NCBI GenBank assembly: GCA_900469445.1
Contig: UBXM01000019.1
Location: 69,782-133,781 of the forward strand
Source: Hyphomicrobiales bacterium
Lineage (GTDB): Bacteria; Pseudomonadota; Alphaproteobacteria; Rhizobiales; Rhizobiaceae
Reading direction: 5' to 3'
DNA length: 64,000 nucleotides
Shown here: one piece after another, positions 1-7,493 of the stretch
How positions within the stretch are numbered: the stretch's first letter is position 1
How the letters are laid out: every line of letters starts with the position of its first letter
Program-made: the position numbers and the translations under genes
Notes under the pieces: generated by a model
Told to the model about the DNA's origin: nothing
Seen by the model: only the letters and a program-made list of their open reading frames with translations
Databases searched by the model: none

Positions 1-564
1 TGCGTCTCCTGCCGGGACGTTTGCCACAGGAATTTGCGCAAGCTGGGCGGTTACAACGCCCGATGCGGCACCCATTGAAAGGTTTCCGTTCGCGCGCAGA
101 CCGAGGGCCATCTTCGTTACGGCACCCGTGCCCACACCGATCTCGGCGATAAGCCGTGCGTCGATGGGTGATGCTTTCAGAGCCGGGGAGATGGTTGCCA
201 CAGCGAACCACGTGAAAGAGTCTGCTGGCGGTGCTGACAGCTTCAGGTCGCTGGATTGGCCGGTGCCTGCGCTGATGACGAAAGCAGGATTGCCTGCCAA
301 CACTGAAACGCTTTCAGATTTCGAAACCGAGGGCCTTGTTGCCGAAACAACCTTTTTGGCACCCCTGTCTTTGCCGTAGATTGAATAGCCATCGCGCGGC
401 CCGAAAACCTTTGGATGGATATCATACCGGAGGAGACTTGCTCCCGCGTCATTTCTTATGCCGCCGAGCACGATATCGGTGGCATCAACGTCGATGCGAG
501 GCAGGATGTTCGCGCCGGACCCCTTCACCCCGCGCATGATCTGGAAACGTCCGACATTGGACAT
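1..564 (-). CDS. Phage tail-associated protein, unrecognised family (3' end outside window)
   Basis: The reading frame opens at an ATG at 562-564 (opening MSNVGRFQIM) behind a GAGAGG ribosome site and runs without a stop to the window edge, so 188 codons are visible and the C-terminus is missing. It starts 16 bases downstream of the SGNH-domain fibre gene on the same strand, so it is probably co-transcribed with it. The visible part is rich in Ser, Ala and beta-type stretches (for example TWFAVATISP), which would suit a jelly-roll or lectin-like distal tail protein, but that is inference. I do not recognise the family. Confidence 0.65.
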   Translation of the reverse strand, partial: MSNVGRFQIMRGVKGSGANILPRIDVDATDIVLGGIRNDAGASLLRYDIHPKVFGPRDGYSIYGKDRGAKKVVSATRPSVSKSESVSVLAGNPAFVISAGTGQSSDLKLSAPPADSFTWFAVATISPALKASPIDARLIAEIGVGTGAVTKMALGLRANGNLSMGAASGVVTAQLAQIPVANVPAGDA

Positions 565-580
565 GAAAAGTACCTCTCGT

Positions 581-2596
581 TTAGGAAATTGCGATGAGTT
601 GGTGGCAAGCCCAGTTCGGCATCTGATTGCCGTCGATATCGAGATCGCTCGCGCTATCACGGAAGTTCGACCTAGCGCCGGTCGTCGGCCCAGCCCCCGC
701 GCCCGACGTACCCGAAGCGGCGATTCCGATTGATGCAGAAGAGAAGCTGACTGGATCCCCAGAAAGGGTTACAACGATATCGTTCCCCTCGATGGCGACG
801 CTTGCAATGGTTCGGGCTGTGCCACCAGTCTGCGACCACGTGATGCCATAGTTGCCGGGATTGCTTACGGCGGCCGTGTCCAGAACGAGCGGCCCCACGG
901 GCACATGCATTGCAAGTCGGATGACACCAGCGGCCCGGCTTACGCTTACGCAGTAGAGCGGCAAGGCATCCAGCCCGGCACGGAAGCGGTTGATGGCCCG
1001 CCCATGGTAACTCCCGAGCCTAGCGTAGGCTGCGGCAGATGCGAGGTGGGTTCCGTCACCCGACGGCAGGAAGTACTTTGGGCCAACGCAAACGAACTTC
1101 GTAGGCTGATCGATCGCGACTTCTAGCTGAGCAAACGGCACTTGCGAGGTCGCAATGCCGTAACTTGTCCAGTTGCTGATTTGATCGAGAACAACAACGA
1201 TCTCTTGCCCCATATCGTCCGAGGCATCTTGCTGCAGCTGCGCCAAGTACCCTTTGTAGGTGGCCTTCGTCGCCAAGCGATCGTTTTCGCCCTGTATCCA
1301 GTGGAGGGCGCCAACCTCGTACGATAGCCCATTGAGCGCAGCAACAACCCGCCCACGGCGATAGGCACCGATCAGGTTTTCCCACTGAACGCCGTTCCCG
1401 CCCTTCTTCAACTCCCCATAGCTTTGCGCGCCACGTCCTGCAGTGGTTACAAGTCCGGCTTCATTGGCGGCAAGCCCACCGCTATCCGTGGCCTTCCAGA
1501 CCAGACCAGCACCTGGGCTTTCAGTGGTGCCAGTTTCACGGGCATCCACCAGCGAGTAACGGTTTGCAGCCGGAACCGGATATTCGACGGGAACAGTACC
1601 GCGATCGGCAATGCCGCCGTTGAACATCGCCGCTCGTCCAGCCCGGAAGGCCGTCGTATGCGCGATCGGACTTCCGCCTGTTCCCACTGAGAGGGACTGC
1701 CCGTACAGAAGATAATGAACCAGATGGTCTACGGTAGACGAAAGCTGGGTTGTGGCCTTCAGGTACTCTTCCGCGAAGGTGACCTTCACGCCATCGTCAA
1801 CGACGTATCTCGCGAAATCGCCCTTGATTGTCGCGTTAGAATTGGTCGTTCCAGGCGGTGTATCGTAGGTGATAGCTGCGCGCTGACCATCGACAACAAC
1901 AACAACCTCTCCACCAGCGACCCAGGCGGCCTGACTTTCTAAGGGAGCGGAAGATGCAGGGTAAAATTCGTCAGCTCCGTCCCAGGCGGACAGGATTTCA
2001 AGATCCTCATTGACGACGGCCCACACCCACTTTGGATCGAGGAGTGGATAGGTATTGCTCACGTCCACCGTCCCGTCTGGGCGGTAGCCGATGAGCACCG
2101 TCTCTTCGTCTTCAGCTATGACGCCGCCCGAGTATGTGGTGTCCAGCAAGTAGTTCAGGTTTCCGGCGTCGCGCGCAATTTCCTGTTCGGCGGCCGTCGC
2201 TCTATCTACCTCTTCCTCAAGGTCAGAAAGCGCAGCCTTCCCATCCAAGGCGCCCTTGAGAGCGGGAGCATCCAGAACGTCACCGACTCGCCGCCATCCT
2301 TGCGGGCTGATGCTCCATATATATTCGCCTGCGTTCGGCACGGTATCGCCCGTGACCGGATCGACGTGCGTTCCGGATACGTTTGAATTGATACGCGCGG
2401 GCTGACCGGATTTTACACCCTGGATATTGTTGAGCGCAGACCATGAAATGGCAACAGTATAGCCTTCTGCGGCGCTAACGATCGCATCCTCAAGTGTGCC
2501 GCCTACGCGGCGTATCTCGGCTTTATCGGGATGGTTTGACGCAGATGCTGGCCCATCAATCCACGCGCTGTTAAATGCATCGCGAATGCGACCCAT
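581..2596 (-). CDS. Tail fibre/receptor-binding protein with SGNH hydrolase domain
   Basis: A 671-residue protein. Residues 1-40 (opening MGRIRDAFNSAW, with DGPASA and EIRR) match the short gene at 3071-3319 and probably form a virion-attachment domain. Residues about 110-145 look like a short coiled coil. Residues about 290-530 carry SGNH/acetyl-esterase blocks: YGQSLS with the likely nucleophile Ser301, QGEND at 435-439, and GDGTH with likely Asp514 and His517. Such domains on phage tails usually deacetylate host surface polysaccharide, which fits an exopolysaccharide-coated rhizobial host. The C-terminal 120 residues look beta-rich. The start has a GGGAG-type site upstream. Enzymatic role is inferred from motifs; the exact substrate is unknown. 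Confidence 0.75.
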   Translation of the reverse strand: MGRIRDAFNSAWIDGPASASNHPDKAEIRRVGGTLEDAIVSAAEGYTVAISWSALNNIQGVKSGQPARINSNVSGTHVDPVTGDTVPNAGEYIWSISPQGWRRVGDVLDAPALKGALDGKAALSDLEEEVDRATAAEQEIARDAGNLNYLLDTTYSGGVIAEDEETVLIGYRPDGTVDVSNTYPLLDPKWVWAVVNEDLEILSAWDGADEFYPASSAPLESQAAWVAGGEVVVVVDGQRAAITYDTPPGTTNSNATIKGDFARYVVDDGVKVTFAEEYLKATTQLSSTVDHLVHYLLYGQSLSVGTGGSPIAHTTAFRAGRAAMFNGGIADRGTVPVEYPVPAANRYSLVDARETGTTESPGAGLVWKATDSGGLAANEAGLVTTAGRGAQSYGELKKGGNGVQWENLIGAYRRGRVVAALNGLSYEVGALHWIQGENDRLATKATYKGYLAQLQQDASDDMGQEIVVVLDQISNWTSYGIATSQVPFAQLEVAIDQPTKFVCVGPKYFLPSGDGTHLASAAAYARLGSYHGRAINRFRAGLDALPLYCVSVSRAAGVIRLAMHVPVGPLVLDTAAVSNPGNYGITWSQTGGTARTIASVAIEGNDIVVTLSGDPVSFSSASIGIAASGTSGAGAGPTTGARSNFRDSASDLDIDGNQMPNWACHQLIAIS

Positions 2597-2710
2597 GGAG
2601 GACTCTCCCTATAAGAAAAGCTAGCAGTTAAAAATATTAAGCCTGATCGTCTGCGCCCTCGACTCTCTCGCTCCCGCGTGCTTGCTTGGCGCTCGCAACG
2701 GAGGACGAAA

Positions 2711-2974
2711 ATGGCCGAAGAGTTTGGCAAGGGCGCCGAAAGCCCTTTGACGATCGCGATAGGAGCTTCAGCGCTAGCGCATCACAGGATTTTACACACG
2801 CTCGTGACGGCAGAGCTGATGTCGCAGCAACAAGCTGCGAGCACGATGGTTGAGATCGCCAACGACATACGGAACCTCACCGAAGACGGAGGAGGCGAAG
2901 CACTCGGTGAAGTATTAGCTGGCCGTTACGAGGTGATGGCGAGCTGGCTTCTAGGGAAGCCCCAAAGTCTCTGA
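2711..2974 (+). CDS. Small plus-strand protein inside the tail module (possible moron)
   Basis: An 87-residue frame starting at MAEEFGKGAE, with a GGAGG ribosome site six bases upstream. It is the only plus-strand candidate among the minus-strand virion genes from 1 to 18 kb, and it lies in the break between the two genes that share a fibre attachment domain. It looks helical and mildly acidic, with no cysteines, signal peptide or membrane segment. Placement and orientation suit an independently expressed cargo gene. Family not recognised. A short minus-strand frame with a good ribosome site (2877-3008) overlaps its 3' half, so the real gene could be on either strand. Confidence 0.45.
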   Translation: MAEEFGKGAESPLTIAIGASALAHHRILHTLVTAELMSQQQAASTMVEIANDIRNLTEDGGGEALGEVLAGRYEVMASWLLGKPQSL

Positions 2975-3008
2975 TCTCTTTCGGCGTCGGCTTGTACGGC
3001 TCGGGCAT
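2877..3008 (-). CDS. Possible 43-residue phage peptide (alternative to the opposite-strand gene)
   Basis: The frame opens MPEPYKPTPKEIRDFG behind a GGAG site seven bases from the ATG, in the same orientation as the tail genes. Its first 16 residues look like real protein, but the remainder turns into Leu/Arg-rich sequence where it runs antisense to the plus-strand frame at 2711-2974. It may be a truncated remnant of a larger tail gene or a chance frame. Confidence 0.25.
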   Translation of the reverse strand: MPEPYKPTPKEIRDFGASLEASSPSPRNGQLILHRVLRLLRLR

Positions 3009-3070
3009 CGTGTTCTCCTGCAAAATCGCCTCGGCAAGCGGCCAAGGTGATGATTGATATTGGTTTCGGA

Positions 3071-3319
3071 TTAGCCGGCGACGGTAGCGCCGTTGTTTGC
3101 GGCGATGGGGTCGCCCATCACCCAGGCCATTGAGTTGGCGGGCTTCGAAAGGTCGGCGCTGAGGGCCGCGAGCGACGAATAAATCAGGCCGCCGTTCGAG
3201 GTGAAGGCCGTCACGATACCTTCCAGCCAGGTGCCCCAGCGCCGAATACGCGTTTTCTCCGGCTGCTCTGGGGCGCTTGCCGGTCCGTCAGCCCAAATTG
3301 AAGCCGCCAAATCAACCAT
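3071..3319 (-). CDS. Short fibre-attachment-domain protein (likely truncated tail fibre)
   Basis: An 82-residue product starting MVDLAASIWADG. I chose this ATG because a GGAG sits six bases upstream; two further upstream ATGs lack one. Residues 3-38 align with residues 7-42 of the SGNH fibre protein (shared DGPASA, P-K-IRR and an LE-IV pattern). The rest (SSLAALSADL, MAWVMGDP) resembles the first repeats of phage fibre shafts but stops abruptly at a TAA, so this looks like an attachment module whose shaft and tip have been lost or replaced. Confidence 0.6.
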   Translation of the reverse strand: MVDLAASIWADGPASAPEQPEKTRIRRWGTWLEGIVTAFTSNGGLIYSSLAALSADLSKPANSMAWVMGDPIAANNGATVAG

Positions 3320-3382
3320 AGTTTTCTCCATACGGGAGCGACCCGGCAAAAGCCGGTCACCGAAAAATGCAAGAAAGGGACG

Positions 3383-3802
3383 CTAAGAAGCGCGGAAGCC
3401 GCGCAGTCGGACAGGAATTGTAAGCACCGAACCGAGAGAGACTACAACGGTGGGTATCGAGTAGTAGACCTCGACGACACCGTCTGAAGCCACGAATGCG
3501 GTGCTCTCGATGGAGATCCCGCCGACCACCACAAGCGGAGCCGCAGCGGGTCCATTCGTCGGCTTTGCCGACCGATGCACAAAGACGAGATCCCCAACCC
3601 TTGCCTCAGGGACAGGGATGGAGGCTACCTGCGGAGCAGCAAGAACCGACAAGATCCCGGTTCGAGTGATCGAGAAGTATTTCTCAAAGACGATACCGGC
3701 AGACTTCACCAGTTGCTTGGCCTCGCCGGCATCCTTCATGGCTGCTTGAGCGAGAGCCTCGGACGAGGTTTGCTGATCTCTCCAATCGATCTGAGGCATC
3801 AA
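3383..3802 (-). CDS. Hypothetical distal tail protein
   Basis: A 139-residue protein starting MMPQIDWRDQ, whose start overlaps the stop of the tail tip gene by four bases (ATGA), showing translational coupling. Residues 15-45 are helical and Lys/Ala-rich; the remainder (VGDLVFVHRSAKP, PLVVVGGISI) is beta-rich. Position directly after the tail tip protein suggests a tip or fibre-anchoring component. I do not recognise a named family. Confidence 0.65.
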   Translation of the reverse strand: MMPQIDWRDQQTSSEALAQAAMKDAGEAKQLVKSAGIVFEKYFSITRTGILSVLAAPQVASIPVPEARVGDLVFVHRSAKPTNGPAAAPLVVVGGISIESTAFVASDGVVEVYYSIPTVVVSLGSVLTIPVRLRGFRAS

Positions 3803-5838
3803 GGCACCGTCACCGTGATCGGCCCCGCCGGCGTATCAGCCAGCACGCCCGAACCATTTTTCGAGATCGCCCAGTACCGCCATGTGCCGTTTCCGGGCGT
3901 GTCAGCGAAAGCCCGAACCTCGTTCGCAGTGACGCGAAGATCGCCCGAGATATCGGCTGCCTGCGCAAAGGTCTGCGTCGAGGTGCCACGCCGGAATGAA
4001 ATGTAGGCAGAGTTGTCATTCGCCGCGCGCGCACTCGGCGTGACAGTAAGCCCGGATTTCGGCGCCTGGAACGCTTGGGGAGTGCCGGGCTTTACTGGAT
4101 CTGCAACAGCCGCAATATTCTCTACCAGAGACTGCTCTGAGGGCGTTCCACCCACTTTGCGCCACTCGACGGCAACATCATACAAAGCCCCGTCGACGAG
4201 GCCGATTGCTTCTGCACTGAGATTGTCCTCGGCGACCGTCATAGGCTTCCACTTGTTCTGGTCTGCCAGCGAGATTTGTGCATATGCCCTCAGGTCGTCG
4301 CGATCCGGATAAGCGGACCAAGTCGCCGTGATGACAGCAACCTTGTTGCTGCCGGAGACATTCCTCTGGCTGCCGATCACGACCAGGTTAGCCGGCGGGT
4401 CGAGGTCTTCATCTTCCGTGCTCGGAGGCACTGGAGGCGGAGTGCCTTCCTCGGCAGAGGTCACGATATACATCGATGGTCGGCAGCTCCTGACCTGCAT
4501 CATCACCGTCATCGTGTCATCATCCTCCTGGTAGTCCTCGATCTCGAATGGTTCGAAATCGATGCCCAGTTCAGCAATCTCAAGATAGATGCGCCGCTCG
4601 CCACGCGCCTGGATGCCCCATAGATCGGTGACGATCTTGCCCTGCCACCGGGCAGCAGCGCGCTCTGCTTTCAACTTCTGGACACGCCGACCATGGTGAT
4701 GGTTCTGGATTTCATAGGCCTCGATCGGAATAGTGCGCGTTCCTTGCGCACTGATATCCGCCTCGTCGCGCCATGGATCGCAAGCAGCTTCGGAGTATCC
4801 GGCCAGCGGGTTCGTGTATTGAAGCGTGACCTCGTTCGCCTCACGAAGCGGGCCGCTCGAATCCGACATTTCATAGGAGACGATGCAGCCATCATGAATG
4901 CGGATCGTCGGCTCGACCCAGATGCCGGGATGAATTCCGATCTTGCCGTTTGCCTTCAGGTAGATCCTGCTGTCGGTCGCCGTTTCCATCCGCTCGATGA
5001 TGTCAGCCGGCTCTGTGGTAAGATCATACGAGAGCTGACCGTGATAGCGGCGCACTGTCCCGCCGCCGTTCGTCGGAAGGATCTCATCGGCCACATCTGC
5101 CGCGACAGCGAAATCATCCTCATCGAAATAATCCCACGCGATCCCGGCCCCGTCAGAGTTACGCAGGTAGTCGAGATAGATCAGGTTTAGGTTCGGGTTC
5201 CAGCCGCTGACGCCAGTTCTCGGATCATAGACGATACCATCATCGCGCAAGCCTTTGTATTGCGGGATCCGGTTCGGATAGACCGAGTTGAATTTCTCCT
5301 GCTTGACGCCCTTGGCAAGTATCGCGACCGATATGCAGCCATCACCGCGATGCGATGGACCCCATATCGCAGGAAAGATGGCCGCGATACTGCTGAAATA
5401 TGTCTCGGTTGGCAGACCGCGGCGAGTCTCAATTTGTATCTTCCCATTGAAGGGCTTTGCCTGGATGAAACCCTGCGCATCGAGAGTAACCGGGCGATCA
5501 TCGATATAGTGTTCGCGAAACGCAGCTGTCGGACCTTGCCCGATGTAGATGACCATGTAGAGGCCACCGCGTCGGGAGCGATAAAAGACATAACCGCCAC
5601 TCGTCATCACGCGCCCATAGTGCTTCCGGCGCACAAGGACCGACTGCCGAAGTGTCGACTTCACGTCCTGAGGCTTCAGTGTCGAAGCCTTCTGACCGAA
5701 CAGCGCATTGATGCCGGCACTGATGCCCAGGCCGATCGCGCCCGCCAGCAGGTTACCGGCAAACGTGAGTGATCCGGCCGCCCCGACAAGGCCAGGCACA
5801 CCTATCGCAGCGATGAAACCCACAACAGCCTGAGGCAT
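3799..5838 (-). CDS. Phage tail tip protein (gpJ/GTA host-specificity type)
   Basis: A 679-residue protein. I place the start at MPQAVVGFIA because GGAGG lies seven bases upstream and the ATG overlaps the stop of the preceding gene (TAATG); a longer in-frame start exists at 5868. The N-terminus has a Gly/Ala-rich hydrophobic stretch (residues about 5-50), common in tail tip proteins. The middle holds beta-rich hub-like sequence; residues after about 470 contain a fibronectin-III-like part (ATWSAYPDRDD, YDVAVEWRKVGG). Order after the NlpC/P60-like gene matches lambda K-I-J and GTA g14-g15. Likely forms the central hub that contacts the host. Confidence 0.75.
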   Translation of the reverse strand: MPQAVVGFIAAIGVPGLVGAAGSLTFAGNLLAGAIGLGISAGINALFGQKASTLKPQDVKSTLRQSVLVRRKHYGRVMTSGGYVFYRSRRGGLYMVIYIGQGPTAAFREHYIDDRPVTLDAQGFIQAKPFNGKIQIETRRGLPTETYFSSIAAIFPAIWGPSHRGDGCISVAILAKGVKQEKFNSVYPNRIPQYKGLRDDGIVYDPRTGVSGWNPNLNLIYLDYLRNSDGAGIAWDYFDEDDFAVAADVADEILPTNGGGTVRRYHGQLSYDLTTEPADIIERMETATDSRIYLKANGKIGIHPGIWVEPTIRIHDGCIVSYEMSDSSGPLREANEVTLQYTNPLAGYSEAACDPWRDEADISAQGTRTIPIEAYEIQNHHHGRRVQKLKAERAAARWQGKIVTDLWGIQARGERRIYLEIAELGIDFEPFEIEDYQEDDDTMTVMMQVRSCRPSMYIVTSAEEGTPPPVPPSTEDEDLDPPANLVVIGSQRNVSGSNKVAVITATWSAYPDRDDLRAYAQISLADQNKWKPMTVAEDNLSAEAIGLVDGALYDVAVEWRKVGGTPSEQSLVENIAAVADPVKPGTPQAFQAPKSGLTVTPSARAANDNSAYISFRRGTSTQTFAQAADISGDLRVTANEVRAFADTPGNGTWRYWAISKNGSGVLADTPAGPITVTVP

Positions 5839-6218
5839 TACGTCCTCCAAGCCATGATGGCATCGCAACGGTAGCCAGCCAGTCCGTGGGCAGACTTCAC
5901 CATCCAGCGACCCCGACCACCCATAACGGCGCCGAAATCTTGACCATGAACCGAGATGACGCCGATATCGCCCGGAAGCGGGTCATCCACCATCTGCGCA
6001 CCCGCACGAACTGCACATCTCTCAACAACGGCCAAAACCCCACCTTCGCGCGCGACGACAGCCCTGCATTCCTGCTCGGTACCGTAAGTGCCGCGCAGAT
6101 CTGCGGCCGGGTCGATGCCGCGCTTCAGCATCCACCAGTTGGCAACCGTCATCGCGCAGTCGTTTTCGCCCCACGCAAAATCAGCGCGAGCCAGGTCTGC
6201 CAGAAATTTTTCAAGCAT
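5838..6218 (-). CDS. NlpC/P60-like tail protein (DUF6950 type)
   Basis: A 126-residue protein with WGENDCAMTVANWW at residues 16-29, the Cys signature of the NlpC/P60-like DUF6950 family found in tailed phages, and DPLPGDIGVI and VKSAHGL later, where a His partner would be expected. It corresponds in position to GTA g14 or lambda K, peptidases that cut peptidoglycan at the tail tip during DNA entry. Start overlaps the upstream stop (TGATG) and its own stop overlaps the tail tip start (TAATG), so the three are coupled. Peptidase activity is inferred. Confidence 0.75.
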   Translation of the reverse strand: MLEKFLADLARADFAWGENDCAMTVANWWMLKRGIDPAADLRGTYGTEQECRAVVAREGGVLAVVERCAVRAGAQMVDDPLPGDIGVISVHGQDFGAVMGGRGRWMVKSAHGLAGYRCDAIMAWRT

Positions 6219-6793
6219 CAGAAATCCGGGAATGTGATCCGTCTTGTGTCGATACCGGGCGTGTCGTCAGCATAGGCGTCACCTTCATGACGGTTTCGCT
6301 GATCAGCTGGCGTCACATAGGCAAACTTGGCGCGTTTCTTCGCTGCGAAAGGGCCTTCCGCCGAGATGGAAACCGTCCTCACGAAGCCTCCCTCTGTCGC
6401 CTCGCGGGTCGATGTCAGTTTGCGCATGAGGCCGAATGAGACCGCGTATGGATTATCCAGCAATCCCCACTCGTCATCGAAAAACTGATCGAAGACGACT
6501 GCCGACCGGTCAAAGTATTCCGAGGCCTCGCCCTTCGCCTTTGCGGCGAAACTCTCATCAACGCCAGAAAGCGTGAATACCAGCTCCGGCGCCTTTCCGC
6601 CCATGGAGGAAGCGATGCCCGAAATCTTTCCAAGGCCGCCGACACCCTCCCACTCCCTACCATCTTTCGTGGTCAGCTTGCCGAAGCCATTCCATAAGCC
6701 CATCCGCTTGCTCACGAAATCCATCTCAAGCAGACGCGCCTTGCGAACCACCCTTCCGGCAAGATGGGCCTTGATCGTTTCAGGAAATTCCAT
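6218..6793 (-). CDS. Minor tail protein, DUF2163-like position
   Basis: A 191-residue protein opening MEFPETIKAHLAGRV. Contents such as KARLLEMDFV and WEGVGGLGKISGI resemble beta-barrel distal tail proteins. It sits where GTA g13 (DUF2163) sits, between the 236-residue distal tail gene and the NlpC/P60-like gene, and its start overlaps the upstream stop by 14 bases. The family assignment rests mainly on gene order; the role in the distal tail is an inference. Confidence 0.6.
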   Translation of the reverse strand: MEFPETIKAHLAGRVVRKARLLEMDFVSKRMGLWNGFGKLTTKDGREWEGVGGLGKISGIASSMGGKAPELVFTLSGVDESFAAKAKGEASEYFDRSAVVFDQFFDDEWGLLDNPYAVSFGLMRKLTSTREATEGGFVRTVSISAEGPFAAKKRAKFAYVTPADQRNRHEGDAYADDTPGIDTRRITFPDF

Positions 6794-7490
6794 TCCAGCT
6801 CTCCTCCAAAGAGATGGATGGCCGCGCGAAACGCCCGTATTCCAGGTTCAAGGAACCGGCCTCTTCATCGCTCAGGTTCATCAATATCTTCGGGTCGGCA
6901 AAATCGACCTCATCCCCAGACGAAAGCGCAACACGCAACGTCGGCCTGAAGCGGATGTCGACAATGTTGCCGTCAACTTCCGGGGATGCCACGATCACAT
7001 ACATGCGGGGAACAGCGACCCCTGCAACGATCGACCAGACCGTGAAGTACATGCCCTTTCGGATCGGCCCCGCCTGATCAATGATGAGCCGCATAGTTGT
7101 GGAACGCTGCGCCACCGGTTGAGCCGCCCTGACTTTGATCGTCGACTGCCGATAACCTGCACCATCTGAGAAAAACGACCCGTCCGAATGCGGTATCCCA
7201 CCGATGACGGGAGGAAGGCCAGGAGGGCTAGGCGCTCTCAGATTATCATACGGGCCGATGATCACATCATTCGCGGACCCGTCGAGAGAAGCCAGCGTGC
7301 CCCGCCATTCGAGAATGGCATCACGCTCGAGAATAGGAAAGTTCGCCAGATCGGCGATCCAGAAGCCAGCATCCGTACCAACCGTCTGCCGTTTTCCTGA
7401 GAAGGTCTGCGGCCCACGCGTATTCATGGGGCGAATTCGAAAATTGATATCCGCCGGGATGAGGCTCTGAGGCCAATATTCAATTGTCAC
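6780..7490 (-). CDS. Distal tail protein, unrecognised family
   Basis: A 236-residue protein opening MTIEYWPQSL, directly after the tape measure gene with a three-base gap. It is beta-rich with a Gly/Pro segment (APSPPGLPPVIGG) near residue 90 and ends with LEESWNGIS. Position corresponds to GTA g12 (distal tail protein), though I cannot show sequence identity with that family. Likely joins the tail tube to the tip. Confidence 0.6.
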   Translation of the reverse strand: MTIEYWPQSLIPADINFRIRPMNTRGPQTFSGKRQTVGTDAGFWIADLANFPILERDAILEWRGTLASLDGSANDVIIGPYDNLRAPSPPGLPPVIGGIPHSDGSFFSDGAGYRQSTIKVRAAQPVAQRSTTMRLIIDQAGPIRKGMYFTVWSIVAGVAVPRMYVIVASPEVDGNIVDIRFRPTLRVALSSGDEVDFADPKILMNLSDEEAGSLNLEYGRFARPSISLEESWNGIS

Positions 7491-7493
7491 AGA

